A DNA stretch of 64,000 nt from the NCBI RefSeq assembly GCF_028737315.1, contig NZ_JAQZAO010000009.1, positions 186,001-250,000 on the forward strand, written 5' to 3'. Source of the stretch: Actinomycetospora lemnae. GTDB taxonomy: Bacteria > Actinomycetota > Actinomycetes > Mycobacteriales > Pseudonocardiaceae. Below are positions 25,592 to 34,005 of the stretch, in pieces. The notes under the pieces are model-generated. The model was not told the DNA's origin. It saw only the letters and a program-made list of their open reading frames with translations, and searched no databases. How positions within the stretch are numbered: the first letter of the stretch is position 1; every line of letters begins with the position of its first letter. Both the position numbers and the translations under genes were made by a program.

Positions 25592-25597
25592 GTAACG
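25592..25597 (+). promoter_or_regulatory. GTAACG promoter-like motif
   Basis: CCGGCACGTAACGGTCCG places its hexamer to end 28 bases before the ATG at 25626, the same spacing as at 18145 and 20877. Confidence 0.3.
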
Positions 25598-25625
25598 GTC
25601 CGACCGGGCTGCTGGACGACACAGG

Positions 25626-26372
25626 ATGCGCCAGCTCCTCCCGTGTCCCCTCGACCCGGTGGACCCGCACGAGGTCTACGCCGACCTGCCGACCGCCGAC
25701 GGCCGGCCCGCCCTCCGACTGAACATGATCGCCAGTGTGGACGGGGCGATCACCCTCGGCGGGGTCTCCGGGCCCCTCGGCGGCGCCGGTGACCACCGGG
25801 TGTTCACCGCGCTGCGCTCGTTCGCCGACGCGATCCTGGTGGCCGCCGGCACGGTCCGTGCCGAGGGCTACGGGCCGGCGTCGGTGCCGCTGGTCGTCGT
25901 CACCCGCTCCTGCCGGCTCGACCTCGACGCCCCGTTGTTCACCGCGGCACCCGTGCGGCCCGTCGTCGTCACCGTCGCCGCCGCACCCCGGGAGCGGCGA
26001 GAACGCGCCGCCGAGGTGGCCGACGTCCTCGTGGCCGGTGGAGAGGACGTCGACCTGCCCGTCGCGCTGTGCGAACTGGGGCGCCGCGGTCACGCGTCGG
26101 TGCTCGCCGAGGGCGGCCCCACGCTGAACGCGCAGCTGGCGCGGGCGGACCTGATCGACGAGCTGTGCCTGACCGTGTCCCCGGTGATGGCCGGCGGCGA
26201 CGCCGGGCGCATCCTCTCCGGCCCGCCGTTGCCGCGCGCCCCCCGCCTCGCCCCGGTGTCGGTGTGCGAGGAGGACGGTTTCCTGTTCCTCCGCCTGCGC
26301 CCCGTGTCACGTCGCGCGACCCCTCCGGCGCCGTCCCGGCCGGCGAGCCCCGCCTCCGTCGGGCCCCGCTGA
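25626..26372 (+). CDS. RibD C-terminal-type reductase
   Basis: The 248-residue protein matches the pyrimidine-reductase domain of RibD and its dihydrofolate-reductase-like relatives. It has ALRLNMIASVDGAITLGG, then DAILVAAGTVRAEGYG, and the NADPH-binding VLAEGGPTLNAQL, followed by LTVSPVMAGGDAGRIL. It lacks the deaminase domain. Single-domain proteins of this type are common in actinobacteria and may reduce deazaflavin or pterin precursors. Transcription seems independent, with a GTAACG site upstream. Confidence 0.85.
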   Translation: MRQLLPCPLDPVDPHEVYADLPTADGRPALRLNMIASVDGAITLGGVSGPLGGAGDHRVFTALRSFADAILVAAGTVRAEGYGPASVPLVVVTRSCRLDLDAPLFTAAPVRPVVVTVAAAPRERRERAAEVADVLVAGGEDVDLPVALCELGRRGHASVLAEGGPTLNAQLARADLIDELCLTVSPVMAGGDAGRILSGPPLPRAPRLAPVSVCEEDGFLFLRLRPVSRRATPPAPSRPASPASVGPR

Positions 26373-26435
26373 CGGGTCGGCGCTGACATCGCGGCCCGTT
26401 CGTGCGACGGTGGCGGCGACGAGAGGTACGCGGTG

Positions 26436-26669
26436 ATGAGCAGGCGGATGACGGTTCTCCTGCGGGGCGGGCACGAGATCGTCCTGCAGGGTGTCGACGA
26501 CGCGGACGCGGAGCGGCTCCTCCAGCACTTCGCCGAGGTCTTCGAGCAGAGCGATCCGACGGGGTCCACGACGGCACCCGACGGCACCTTGATCCGGCAC
26601 TCGGAGGTCGTCGGCGTGCGCGACTCCAGCGAGCAGGCGCTGAGCAACCGCTCGGGTCGCCGCACCTGA
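26436..26669 (+). CDS. small hypothetical protein (77 aa)
   Basis: A GAGAGG site precedes GTG 26433 and ATG 26436. The protein has a beta-strand start (RRMTVLLRGGHEIVLQGVDD), then an acidic helix (ADAERLLQHFAEVF) and a Ser/Thr-rich end. No cysteines and no membrane segment. I recognise no family. It sits in a run of small stress-type genes. Confidence 0.55.
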   Translation: MSRRMTVLLRGGHEIVLQGVDDADAERLLQHFAEVFEQSDPTGSTTAPDGTLIRHSEVVGVRDSSEQALSNRSGRRT

Positions 26670-26840
26670 GGACCCGGCGCCGGCGGGCGCCCGGTGGTCG
26701 TCCGCTGACGGACCGTGCTGCCGCCGCGGGACCGAGTACGGTGGAGGTCACCGCGGTTCCCCGCACGTCGGCGCTCGAGCCGTCGTCGTCGTCGGCGTAG
26801 TTCTGGCCCGGTCCACGGACCGGAGACGGGAGTGCCGGCC

Positions 26841-27305
26841 ATGAGCCCGGCCCCGAGTACACCGACCCCCACGGTCGCCGGCCCGGCCGACGACGTGACC
26901 CCCTCCGGACGCCTGCGGCTGAAGCCCGTGGCTCCCGTGTCGGGCCACGTCGACGGTGGGTGGTGGCCGCACTCACGCGACCTGCCGGCCGAGCTGCCGA
27001 CGATGTTGACCGAGCTGGGACTGCGCGTCGGGCCGGTCGCCCGTGTCAGCTACCACCTCGGTGGTTGGGACCGCGCACCACGTCGCCTGCCGTCCAGCCG
27101 GGTGCGGCTCGAGGGATTCCGGACGACCGACCCGCACACGCTGACCGTCGTCGGGGCCACCGGCGCCCGGATCGTCCTGCTCGTCGTGCCGCCCGAGACG
27201 TCCGGACCCGCCGCCGAGGCGGCGCTCGACGCGGCGTCGGAGGCGGGCGACCGGCACGCCACCGCCGAGCTGCTGGCGGCCGGGCCCGGGACGGCATCGT
27301 CCTGA
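26841..27305 (+). CDS. DUF5994 family protein
   Basis: The 154-residue protein has the family pattern: RLRLKPVAPVSGHVDGGWWP, SRDLPAELPTMLTELGLRVG, then VSYHLGGWDRAPRRLP and VRLEGFRTTDPHTLTVVG, and a hydrophobic IVLLVVPPET strand. The ATG at 26841 begins the conserved part; the open frame upstream is GC-rich noise. Function is unknown; members occur in actinobacteria near stress regulators. The preceding 170 bases (26670-26840) show nothing I can identify. Confidence 0.8.
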   Translation: MSPAPSTPTPTVAGPADDVTPSGRLRLKPVAPVSGHVDGGWWPHSRDLPAELPTMLTELGLRVGPVARVSYHLGGWDRAPRRLPSSRVRLEGFRTTDPHTLTVVGATGARIVLLVVPPETSGPAAEAALDAASEAGDRHATAELLAAGPGTASS

Positions 27306-27372
27306 TCCCCCGGGCCGTCCGTCCTCGGACGGGCCCAGCACATCGCTCCCGACAGCACGACCAAGGACCCCA

Positions 27373-27549
27373 GTGAGCGCGATCAGCGACCCCGCAGCAC
27401 GAGCCGACGAGGACCAGCGCACCGACGACGTGACGTGCTCGGTGTGCCCGCACCCGTGGTCGGACCACGACGCTCTCGGGCGCCGGTTCTGCACCGCGAC
27501 GCGCGTCTCCGCGTGGTCGCGCGGGTGCATCTGCTCTCCTCCCAGCTGA
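27373..27549 (+). CDS. 58-residue RGCIC-type cysteine mini-protein
   Basis: GTG 27373 follows AAGGA with six bases between and opens a 58-codon frame. The product has CSVCPHPWSDHD, a further FCTATR and the end SRGCICSPPS. The five cysteines and the histidines could bind zinc. Very short actinobacterial proteins ending in RGCxC are known as a conserved but uncharacterised type. It precedes the SpoIIE phosphatase by 94 bases. Confidence 0.65.
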   Translation: MSAISDPAARADEDQRTDDVTCSVCPHPWSDHDALGRRFCTATRVSAWSRGCICSPPS

Positions 27550-27643
27550 CTCCCCACCCGCGGACCGTGACCACCCGGCGCACCCTGCGGCTCGTGCCCC
27601 ACGCAGGAGACGGGTCGGCGACGGCTCACCGTAGGGTCCGGGG

Positions 27644-28990
27644 GTGCGGACGGACAGGCAGGACTGGGGCGACGTCCTCACCGCGTTGACGGACCGCTCC
27701 CACCTGGTCGTCGGCGAGGACCTGTCGACGATGGTCGACGAGATCGTCGCGCCCCGGGGCCTGCGTGCCGAGGTGCTGCTCGTGGACCTGGGCCAGGAGG
27801 TGCTGACCTCGGTGCGGGCCGACCCGCCGCCGCCCGTCCCGGTGGAGGGGACGCTCGCCGGCCGGGCGTTCCAGCACGGCGAGTTCGTCGCGGGCTTCAG
27901 CGACGAGGGACGTCGGGTGCTGTGGGTGCCGATGCTGGACGGCACCGAGCGGGCCGGTGTGGTGCGTCTCGACCTCGACCCGGACGTGGTCGACGACCTG
28001 GAGCTGCGCCGCCGCTGCTGGACACTGTCCGGGGTGATGGGGCACATCGCGATCGGCAAGCTGCCCTACAGCGACCGCATCCGCCGCATCCGGGCGCCAC
28101 GGCCGCTGTCCGTCGCCGCCGAGCTGCTCTGGCAGCTGGTGCCCCCGCGCACCTTCGCCACCGGCAACGTCGTCGTGACCGCGCTGCTCGAGCCCTACGA
28201 CCAGGTGGCCGGCGACGCCTACGACTACGTGGTCGACGCCCAGACGGCCTACGTCGCGGTGTTCGACGGCGTCGGTCACGATCTCGCCGCCGGGAGCGCC
28301 ACCGCCCTGGCCGTCAGCGCCATCCGCAACGCCCGGCGGCGCGGGGTGGCGGACCTCGCCGCGCTCGCCGCCGAGGCGGACGTCCAGATGCAGGCCGCCG
28401 GGACCCCGCCGCGCTTCGTGACCGCCGTACTGGCCCGGTTGGACCTCGGCACCGGCGAGCTGCGCTACCTCGTCGCCGGTCACCCGCCCCCGCTCCTGCT
28501 GCGCCAGGGGCACCTGGTCGAGGCGTTCGGTGCCTCGCCGCGGTTCCCGCTCGGGGTCGTCCCCGGCGGGCGCCCGGCCTCCGCCGAGGTGGCGGTGGAG
28601 TGGCTCGAGCCCGACGACCGGGTGGTGTTCTACTCCGACGGGATCACCGAGGCGCGCGACACGGCGGGGCGGTTCTTCGGCGACCGTCGCCTCGCTGACC
28701 TCAGCGAGCGGGCCGAGCTCGACGAGGTCTCCGCGCCGGAGACCCTCCGTCGCCTGGCGGCCGCCGTCCTCGAGCACCAGGGCGGCGTGCTCCAGGACGA
28801 CGCCACCCTGCTCATGCTCGACTGGTCGAGCACCGGCCACGAGCGGCTGCTCCCCTCGGTCGCGCGCCACCGCGACGCGCGCCCGCCCACGCGGCTCCCG
28901 GAGCAGGTGCGGGGAGCGGCCGCGGAGGGCTTCCGGTCGCCGTCGCCCCCGGGGGCCCGCGCTCGGCGGCGCGACGTCGATCCCGGGTGA
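27644..28990 (+). CDS. SpoIIE/RsbU-type PP2C serine phosphatase
   Basis: The 448-residue protein has an N-terminal GAF-like sensory part (about 1-145) and a C-terminal PP2C domain of the SpoIIE type. Metal-binding acidic residues appear in QVAGDAYDYV, AVFDGVGHDLAAG, VFYSDGITEARD and LQDDATLLML. Such phosphatases dephosphorylate anti-anti-sigma proteins and switch on general stress sigma factors. The last ~50 residues are a disordered Arg/Pro tail. No partner kinase or antagonist is beside it. GTG start at 27644. Confidence 0.88.
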   Translation: MRTDRQDWGDVLTALTDRSHLVVGEDLSTMVDEIVAPRGLRAEVLLVDLGQEVLTSVRADPPPPVPVEGTLAGRAFQHGEFVAGFSDEGRRVLWVPMLDGTERAGVVRLDLDPDVVDDLELRRRCWTLSGVMGHIAIGKLPYSDRIRRIRAPRPLSVAAELLWQLVPPRTFATGNVVVTALLEPYDQVAGDAYDYVVDAQTAYVAVFDGVGHDLAAGSATALAVSAIRNARRRGVADLAALAAEADVQMQAAGTPPRFVTAVLARLDLGTGELRYLVAGHPPPLLLRQGHLVEAFGASPRFPLGVVPGGRPASAEVAVEWLEPDDRVVFYSDGITEARDTAGRFFGDRRLADLSERAELDEVSAPETLRRLAAAVLEHQGGVLQDDATLLMLDWSSTGHERLLPSVARHRDARPPTRLPEQVRGAAAEGFRSPSPPGARARRRDVDPG

Positions 28991-29047
28991 GGGCCGTCGA
29001 CCAGCACCTCAGCGCCGGGGCCGTCTGAGCCCCTCCACGGAGACGCA

Positions 29048-29082
29048 CGACCGGCCCGTCCCGCGGTGGGACGGGCCGGTCG
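29048..29082. terminator. bidirectional hairpin terminator
   Basis: A perfect 15-bp inverted repeat (CGACCGGCCCGTCCC / GGGACGGGCCGGTCG) with a 5-base loop lies between the convergent phosphatase and DUF2188 genes. There is no long T-run, as usual in high-GC actinobacteria. Confidence 0.8.
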
Positions 29083-29088
29083 GCGACA

Positions 29089-30318
29089 TCAGCGGCCGGT
29101 CACCTGGTGGGCGCCCTGCTGGGCGGCGGCCGTGCCACGGCTCGCACCCGCACCCACGAGGTGCAGCCCGCCCGTCACCAGGACGTCGACGACGCGGCCG
29201 GTCAGACGGACGGGGTTGAGGGCGTGGGCGAGCTGGTCCAGGGGGACCGCGACGGCCTCGGTGACGGCGACGATCTGCCGGTGGACGCGGTCGGCGGTGT
29301 CGTCGGCCTGCTCGGCGGCCTCCGCCCCGAGGCGGGCGGCGCGATCGGCACCGGCCACCAGGTCCTCGCTCGCCTCACGCGCGGTGGCGTCGACGCGGGC
29401 GGCGGCACGGCGACCCGCGGCGCGGGTCTCCCCGGCCACCTCGCGCGCGGTGCCCTCGGCCTGGTCGGCGACCTGGCCGGCGGTGGTCTGCGCGATGGAC
29501 GCGGTGTCCTTCGCGGCGGCCTCCAGGCTCTTGTCGCCCTCCGCGACGGCTTCCGCCTCGTCGCCGATGCCCGACGCGGCGGCGCCGGCGGTGGCGCCCG
29601 CGTGGCGGGCCGCGGTGCTGGTGTGGCCCGCGACCCGGGTGGCGGCGGTCGACGCCTCGGCGGCGACGTCCTCGGTCGCGTCGACCGTCTCCGCGGCGAG
29701 GTTCCGTGCCTCCTCGCCCGCGTCCTGCGCCGCCTCGCGGGCCTCGTCGGCGAGGTCCCGGTCGCTGTCCGACTCGCTGTCCGACTCGCTGTCCGCGTCG
29801 CCGGCGTCGTCCTGGTCGACGCCGCCCACCGCGTGCACGGCCTCGGGGGTGTGCCCCGTCAGGACGGCGGCGTCGGCCGGGTCCGCGGTGATGCCGGCCG
29901 TGGAGTCGGTCGCGATACCGGTCGTGGGCTCGGTCGCGATGCCGGTGGTGGCGTCGGTCGTGGGGGCGGCGGTGGTGTCGGTCGTGGCGCCCACGGCGGC
30001 GTCCCCACCCCCGTCGCCGTCGCTGTGCTCGCCGCGGGCCCTCTCGACGGCCTCGATCGCGCCCTCGACCCCGGTGTTCTCGGCGATCTCCGCGGCGGTG
30101 CGGCTGACGTCCTCGGTGTCGGCGTCGACGTGGCGGGTGTCGAGCACCTCGCCGCCCTCGCCGTGCACGACGACCTGGCCGCCACCGTGCTCGGCGACGA
30201 TGGTGACGGCGCGCTCGACGGCCTCCACCTCGGTGGCGGTCCGGGCGGTGACCTGGTCGTCCCCCGGGACCGTGACGGTCCATTCGCCGTCGGAGGGTTG
30301 CACGTGGCGGTCGGGCAT
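29089..30318 (-). CDS. DUF2188-type protein with long Ala/Glu-rich helical tail
   Basis: The 409-residue protein starts at an ATG with GAGGAG upstream. Residues ~10-60 (EWTVTVPGDDQVTARTATEV, VVVHGEGGEVLD) are a DUF2188-like domain. A Thr/Asp/Gly-rich repeat region follows (TTGIATEP, TTGIATDS), then an acidic DSESDSESDSD stretch. About 200 residues of Ala/Glu/Asp/Thr-rich heptad-like helix resemble LEA or apolipophorin-type stress proteins. The extreme C-terminus has PVRLTGRVVDVLVTGGLHLV. No signal peptide. Role: probably desiccation or envelope stress protection (inference). Confidence 0.75.
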   Translation of the reverse strand: MPDRHVQPSDGEWTVTVPGDDQVTARTATEVEAVERAVTIVAEHGGGQVVVHGEGGEVLDTRHVDADTEDVSRTAAEIAENTGVEGAIEAVERARGEHSDGDGGGDAAVGATTDTTAAPTTDATTGIATEPTTGIATDSTAGITADPADAAVLTGHTPEAVHAVGGVDQDDAGDADSESDSESDSDRDLADEAREAAQDAGEEARNLAAETVDATEDVAAEASTAATRVAGHTSTAARHAGATAGAAASGIGDEAEAVAEGDKSLEAAAKDTASIAQTTAGQVADQAEGTAREVAGETRAAGRRAAARVDATAREASEDLVAGADRAARLGAEAAEQADDTADRVHRQIVAVTEAVAVPLDQLAHALNPVRLTGRVVDVLVTGGLHLVGAGASRGTAAAQQGAHQVTGR

Positions 30319-30541
30319 GTCTGGCTCCTCGTCCCCGTTGGTGAGTGGGGAAGGACTGCCCAGCCGGGCCGTCCGGTCCACGTCCACCGACGGCGGATCC
30401 CGGTGACGAAGGCCTCGGCGGCGGGCTGACTGGTCCGGCCACCGGATCGGGGCGCGCATCCGGCCCCACCGCCTGCATCCGTGGCGCAGACGGCCTGCCA
30501 CCGCGCGCGGTCCTCGGAGGACATCTCGGTCACGCGGCCTC

Positions 30542-30596
30542 GTCGACGCCGTGTCGACGCCGTGTCGACGCCGTGACGACGCCGTGACGACGACGG
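30542..30596. repeat. five 11-bp tandem repeats
   Basis: GTCGACGCCGT occurs three times in a row, followed by GACGACGCCGT and GACGACGACGG. The period of 11 bp is one DNA helical turn. It lies upstream of the DUF2188 gene and downstream of the OmpA-like gene. Nothing coding is supported between 30319 and 30592. Confidence 0.8.
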
Positions 30597-30636
30597 CACC
30601 GGGCCCCACGCCGCGAGGCGGGAGGCCCGGTGCCGT
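30593..30636 (-). terminator. hairpin terminator after the OmpA-like gene
   Basis: A perfect 13-bp inverted repeat (ACGGCACCGGGCC / GGCCCGGTGCCGT) with an 18-base loop lies just past the stop codon at 30649. Confidence 0.7.
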
Positions 30637-30648
30637 CGGGGTGCGGAC

Positions 30649-31548
30649 TCAGGACACGGTGATCTCGACGCGCCGGCTCTCCGCCACGTCCGGACGCGGG
30701 TTGCTGTCGGCGGCGCCGCGGGCCTCGATCCGGCCCGGGTCGACGCCCTCGCGGCCCAGGCGCTCGGCCACGGCCTGCGCACGCTGGTCGGACAGCGGCT
30801 GCGCCGCCGGCCCGATGCCGCGGCTGACCGGCGCGGTGTAGCCGGTGACGGTCACCCGCGCGTTCGGGGCGCCCGCCAGCTCCTCGGCGACCTGGTCCAC
30901 CGTGCGCGCCCCGGCGGCGGTGAGCTCGGGGCTGTCGGGCCGGAAGGTCACCGGCGAGGCGGCGAGGATCTCCTGGACGCGCGCGGACACGGCCGCGGGG
31001 TCTCCCCCGCCGTTGCCCGGCGCACCGGCACCGCCCGGGGTCCCCGAGCCCTCGGGAACACCCGCAGCACCCGGAGCACCGGCAGCCGGAGCACCGGCAC
31101 CACCCGGAGCAGCCGCACCCGGCGCCGGCCCGGCCGGGGGCGCCTGCCCGGGCACGCCGGCGCCCGGAGCACCCGGGGCGGCCTGCCCGCTCGCCCCGGG
31201 TGCCCCGGCCTGGCCCGGCGGCGGTCCGGAACCCTCCGGCCCGCACCGGGAGGTGAGCAGCAGGATCAGCCCGATGACGACCAGGGCCAGGAGGGCCAGC
31301 AACAGCCACGCCCACCACGGGCGCCGGCCTCGGGGGCCTCCAGCACCGGCACCACCGGCACCGGCCCCCCGGGCCCCGCCGGCACCGGCCGCTCCGGCCG
31401 CTCCGGCCGCTCCGGAACCGGCACCGGCGGCACCGGCCACTCCGCCACCGGCACGGGCGGCGCCGGCCCGGTTCCCGCCACCCGCGGCGTCTCCTGCGGA
31501 TCCGCCGGCGGCGACGGCTCCGCGCCGCCGGTCGTCGGGTTCGCTCAT
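30649..31548 (-). CDS. membrane-anchored OmpA-like protein
   Basis: The 299-residue protein has a Gly/Ala-rich cytoplasmic start (~1-75), one membrane helix (WWAWLLLALLALVVIGLILL), a ~90-residue Gly/Ala/Pro linker and a C-terminal OmpA-like peptidoglycan-binding domain. That domain shows VTFRPDSPELTAAGARTVDQ, VTVTGYTAP, SDQRAQAVAERL and ESRRVEITVS. AGGAG precedes the ATG. It probably tethers the membrane to the cell wall, like the Gram-positive OmpA/ArfA-type proteins. Confidence 0.85.
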   Translation of the reverse strand: MSEPDDRRRGAVAAGGSAGDAAGGGNRAGAARAGGGVAGAAGAGSGAAGAAGAAGAGGARGAGAGGAGAGGPRGRRPWWAWLLLALLALVVIGLILLLTSRCGPEGSGPPPGQAGAPGASGQAAPGAPGAGVPGQAPPAGPAPGAAAPGGAGAPAAGAPGAAGVPEGSGTPGGAGAPGNGGGDPAAVSARVQEILAASPVTFRPDSPELTAAGARTVDQVAEELAGAPNARVTVTGYTAPVSRGIGPAAQPLSDQRAQAVAERLGREGVDPGRIEARGAADSNPRPDVAESRRVEITVS

Positions 31549-31574
31549 CGTCGTTCTCCTCTGCTCGTCACGAC

Positions 31575-31609
31575 GACGCCCCGGCACCCGCGCCGGGTGC
31601 CGGGGCGTC
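31575..31609 (-). terminator. hairpin terminator after the MscS-like gene
   Basis: A perfect 15-bp stem (GACGCCCCGGCACCC / GGGTGCCGGGGCGTC) with a 5-base loop separates the MscS-like gene from the OmpA-like gene, so they are separate transcripts. Confidence 0.8.
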
Positions 31610-31643
31610 ATCGCGGGCTCCCCGCGCGCGCGGGGTCGGATGG

Positions 31644-32522
31644 TCAGGGCCGGCCGTTGGCCCGCGTCGGCTCGGAGTCGGCGTCACCCGGGCGGGTGAC
31701 CCACTCCGTGGGCTCGTCGGCACCCGCCGCGCGGGCGCCACCACCGGCCGGGGCGTACTGCTGCGTGTACTGCTGCGCCTCGGCGCGGGCACGCTCCTGC
31801 CCGGCCTGCACGTCGCGTCGGACCTGGTCGGACTGCTGCTGGGCGTTGCGGTAGCCCGAGTCGATGAGGTCCTTGGCGGCGTCGCGGCCCCCGAGGCCGA
31901 AGGCCAGCGCCGAACCCAGGGCGACCGCGCCGATCAGCGCGATGTAGGTGGCGGTGACGATGGTCTCCGCGATGCCGAGCTGGGTCAGGATCATGAAGAC
32001 GGCGATCACCATGACCAGCGTCGGCGCCGCGGAACGGGCGACGCGACCGGTCGGGGTGTCGCCCATGGTGCGGTGCACCAGCCCGCCGACGGCGGCGGCG
32101 ATCGCGGCGGCGACCAGGAAGATCAGGAGCGCCGCGAGCACGTTCGGCAGGTACGAGAGCACCAGGTCCACGAACCCGGTGACCGCGGGGATGTTCAGCG
32201 TGCCGACCGCGGAGACGACGACGAACACCATGAGCACGTACTGCACGACGAGCCCGACCAGCTGCGAGGGCTTGCCCTGCGGGCTGAACCGCGCGACGTA
32301 CTCACCGCCCCGGCCGTGGGTCAGCTTCTCGTCGAGTCGCACACGCCGCAGCAAGCGGCTGATGCCGGCACGGAGCAGCCGAGCGATGACGTAACCGATG
32401 ACCAGCACCAGCAGGGCGCCGATCACGTTGGGCACGTAGTCCAACAATGTCGTGAACGCATTCTGCAGGCTCTGCACGATGTCGAACCCTCCTCCACCGG
32501 AGGGTGCGGCTGCGGTCAGCAT
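31644..32522 (-). CDS. MscS-type conserved-helix membrane protein
   Basis: The 292-residue protein has about five membrane segments arranged as two repeats of the small-mechanosensitive-channel conserved helix (VPNVIGALLVLVIGYVIARL; LPNVLAALLIFLVAAAIAAA). A GSALAFGLGGRDAAKDLID segment follows, as in MscS pore-lining helices. The C-terminal ~60 residues are polar and Gln-rich. It lacks the large MscS cytoplasmic cage. GAGGAG precedes the ATG. Probable osmotic-stress channel or its relative. Confidence 0.85.
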   Translation of the reverse strand: MLTAAAPSGGGGFDIVQSLQNAFTTLLDYVPNVIGALLVLVIGYVIARLLRAGISRLLRRVRLDEKLTHGRGGEYVARFSPQGKPSQLVGLVVQYVLMVFVVVSAVGTLNIPAVTGFVDLVLSYLPNVLAALLIFLVAAAIAAAVGGLVHRTMGDTPTGRVARSAAPTLVMVIAVFMILTQLGIAETIVTATYIALIGAVALGSALAFGLGGRDAAKDLIDSGYRNAQQQSDQVRRDVQAGQERARAEAQQYTQQYAPAGGGARAAGADEPTEWVTRPGDADSEPTRANGRP

Positions 32523-32622
32523 GGGATTTCTCCTCGGTCGGTTCCCGGCCGGGCCCGCGTTGCCCGATCGGGCTGCGGCACGAAACCGTCGAGAACTGTC
32601 GGATCGGTGGGGAGTCCTCGGG

Positions 32623-32653
32623 CCCACGCCACCCGCGGCGCGGGTGGCGTGGG
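32623..32653 (-). terminator. hairpin terminator after the PRC/DUF2382 gene
   Basis: CCCACGCCACCCGCG pairs with CGCGGGTGGCGTGGG across one or a few bases. It lies 17 bases past the stop at 32670. Confidence 0.75.
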
Positions 32654-32669
32654 TCCCGGGGACCCGGGG

Positions 32670-33566
32670 TCAGCGACGGGGCCCGGTCTCCGTGGCACCG
32701 CGCTCGGCGCCGCGGCTCGTGTCACCGGTGCTGTCGTCGGTCTCGACCTGCTCCTTGCGGACCTGGTCGGAGACCTGCTCCTGCTCGCGCTCGACGTCCT
32801 TGCTCACGCGCACGCGTTCCTTGGGCACGGTCTCCTTGCCCACCACGGGCCGTTCCTCGTGGAGGACGACCTCGTGCTCCTCCTCGGAGATCGCGGGGCC
32901 GTCGGTGGCGGCGTCCCGGTTGGCCTCCGTGATCGGCTCGCGCTCGACCCGCACCTCCTCGCGCGAGACCGGCACGGTGTGGGTCTCGGTCTCGGTGACC
33001 ACGTACTTGCGCAGTCGCGCCCGGCCGCGCTCGCGGGTCTCGGTACCGACCCGCAGCTCCTCCTCCGAGCGCGTCATCGCCTCGTCGGTGTTCGGCCCGG
33101 ACACGTCGTGGCCCTCGCCCCGACCCGCGGCGCGCTCCTCGCCCTGTGCCCGGCCCTGCTCGGGCTGCCGGCCGGTCCACGACGACTCGCCCCCGGTCGC
33201 GCCCGTGCCGGAGTCTGCGCCGCCGCGGGCGGTCGTGGAGCCCTCGTCGGTGTAGGGGATCTCGTAGTGCTGGAAGAGTCGCTGCTCGTCGCCCTCGGAG
33301 AGCTCCGAGTCGGCGTCGATGTGGGGCGCCTCCTGCGCCTGCTCCTTGCGCACCTGGGCGCGCAGGTCGTCGCCCTCGGCCTGTGCCCCGCGCAGCGGCA
33401 CGAACGTCTGCTTCGTCCCGAGCAGACCGGTGTGCACGAGCGCCCACTCGGCCTGCCCGCCCTCCTGGTCGAGATAGATCTCGACGATCCGGCCGATCTT
33501 GCTGCCGTGCGCGTCGTAGAGCGTCCGCCCCCGGTACTCCACCCAGCCTGGTCGTGTCTGCGTCAT
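32670..33566 (-). CDS. PRC-barrel and DUF2382 stress protein
   Basis: The 298-residue protein begins with a PRC-barrel (VEYRGRTLYDAHGSKIGRIV, then TFVPLRGAQAEGDDLRAQV) and ends with DUF2382 (EELRVGTETRERGRARLRKY, then VPVSREEVRVEREPI and EEHEVVLHEERPVVGK). The middle is a Gly/Ser linker. The last residues are charged and disordered. This architecture is typical of actinobacterial and cyanobacterial stress proteins, cytosolic or membrane-associated. ATG 33566; the open frame extends well upstream without coding character. Confidence 0.88.
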   Translation of the reverse strand: MTQTRPGWVEYRGRTLYDAHGSKIGRIVEIYLDQEGGQAEWALVHTGLLGTKQTFVPLRGAQAEGDDLRAQVRKEQAQEAPHIDADSELSEGDEQRLFQHYEIPYTDEGSTTARGGADSGTGATGGESSWTGRQPEQGRAQGEERAAGRGEGHDVSGPNTDEAMTRSEEELRVGTETRERGRARLRKYVVTETETHTVPVSREEVRVEREPITEANRDAATDGPAISEEEHEVVLHEERPVVGKETVPKERVRVSKDVEREQEQVSDQVRKEQVETDDSTGDTSRGAERGATETGPRR

Positions 33567-34005
33567 CGTCGACGTTCCTCGTCTCACGTGGATGTCGGGC
33601 CCTCGGCCCCGGGGATTCGCCGACTCCGCGACACGCGGGCTACGGCCTCCGCCGGGGCGGGGTCGCCCCGCGATCGCAGGACTCGTCCGGCGGCGCCGCG
33701 GACTCGACGCGGCCGGGTGCCGCGGGATGAGCGCGACCGATCTCGACGAAACGGGCACGGGTGAAGAGCGTGCGGACGGCGGACAGCGTGGGCGCGGTCG
33801 GCGCAGGACGCTGTGGCCGGCAGCGCACCCCAGGTTGATGAATCGACGCCAGGCTCGCGATCGGGCGCTCCCCGGACCCGGCGCCCGCGTCGCTGTGATC
33901 CACGACATCCGCGTACCGGATAGTAGGACTTCCGAGTAACCGACGACGCCCCTCACCGTGGGATGTGGGCCGTCACCGGCCCACGCCGATCACCGGGAGC
34001 CGTCC
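33567..34005. other. intergenic region with no gene
   Basis: This gap between the divergent DUF2382 and FabH-like genes has short overlapping open frames with Arg-rich compositions that look like GC noise. It must hold the promoters of both neighbours. TAGTAGGAC and GAGTAACCGACG near 33930-33945 are the least GC-rich stretch and a likely promoter for the rightward gene. Confidence 0.5.

Noticed and set aside
29760-29990. CRISPR-like repeats
   Set aside because: The short repeats are codon-level repeats inside the DUF2188 protein (DSES and TTGIAT units) without spacers.
31020-31500. Collagen-like or secreted Gly/Pro repeat protein
   Set aside because: The Gly/Ala/Pro runs are the linker and N-terminal tail of the OmpA-like protein, in frame with its membrane helix and OmpA domain.
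33592-33939. A 115-residue plus-strand gene in the gap before the FabH-like gene
   Set aside because: Arg-rich product, no ribosome site and no recognisable pattern; treated as non-coding.
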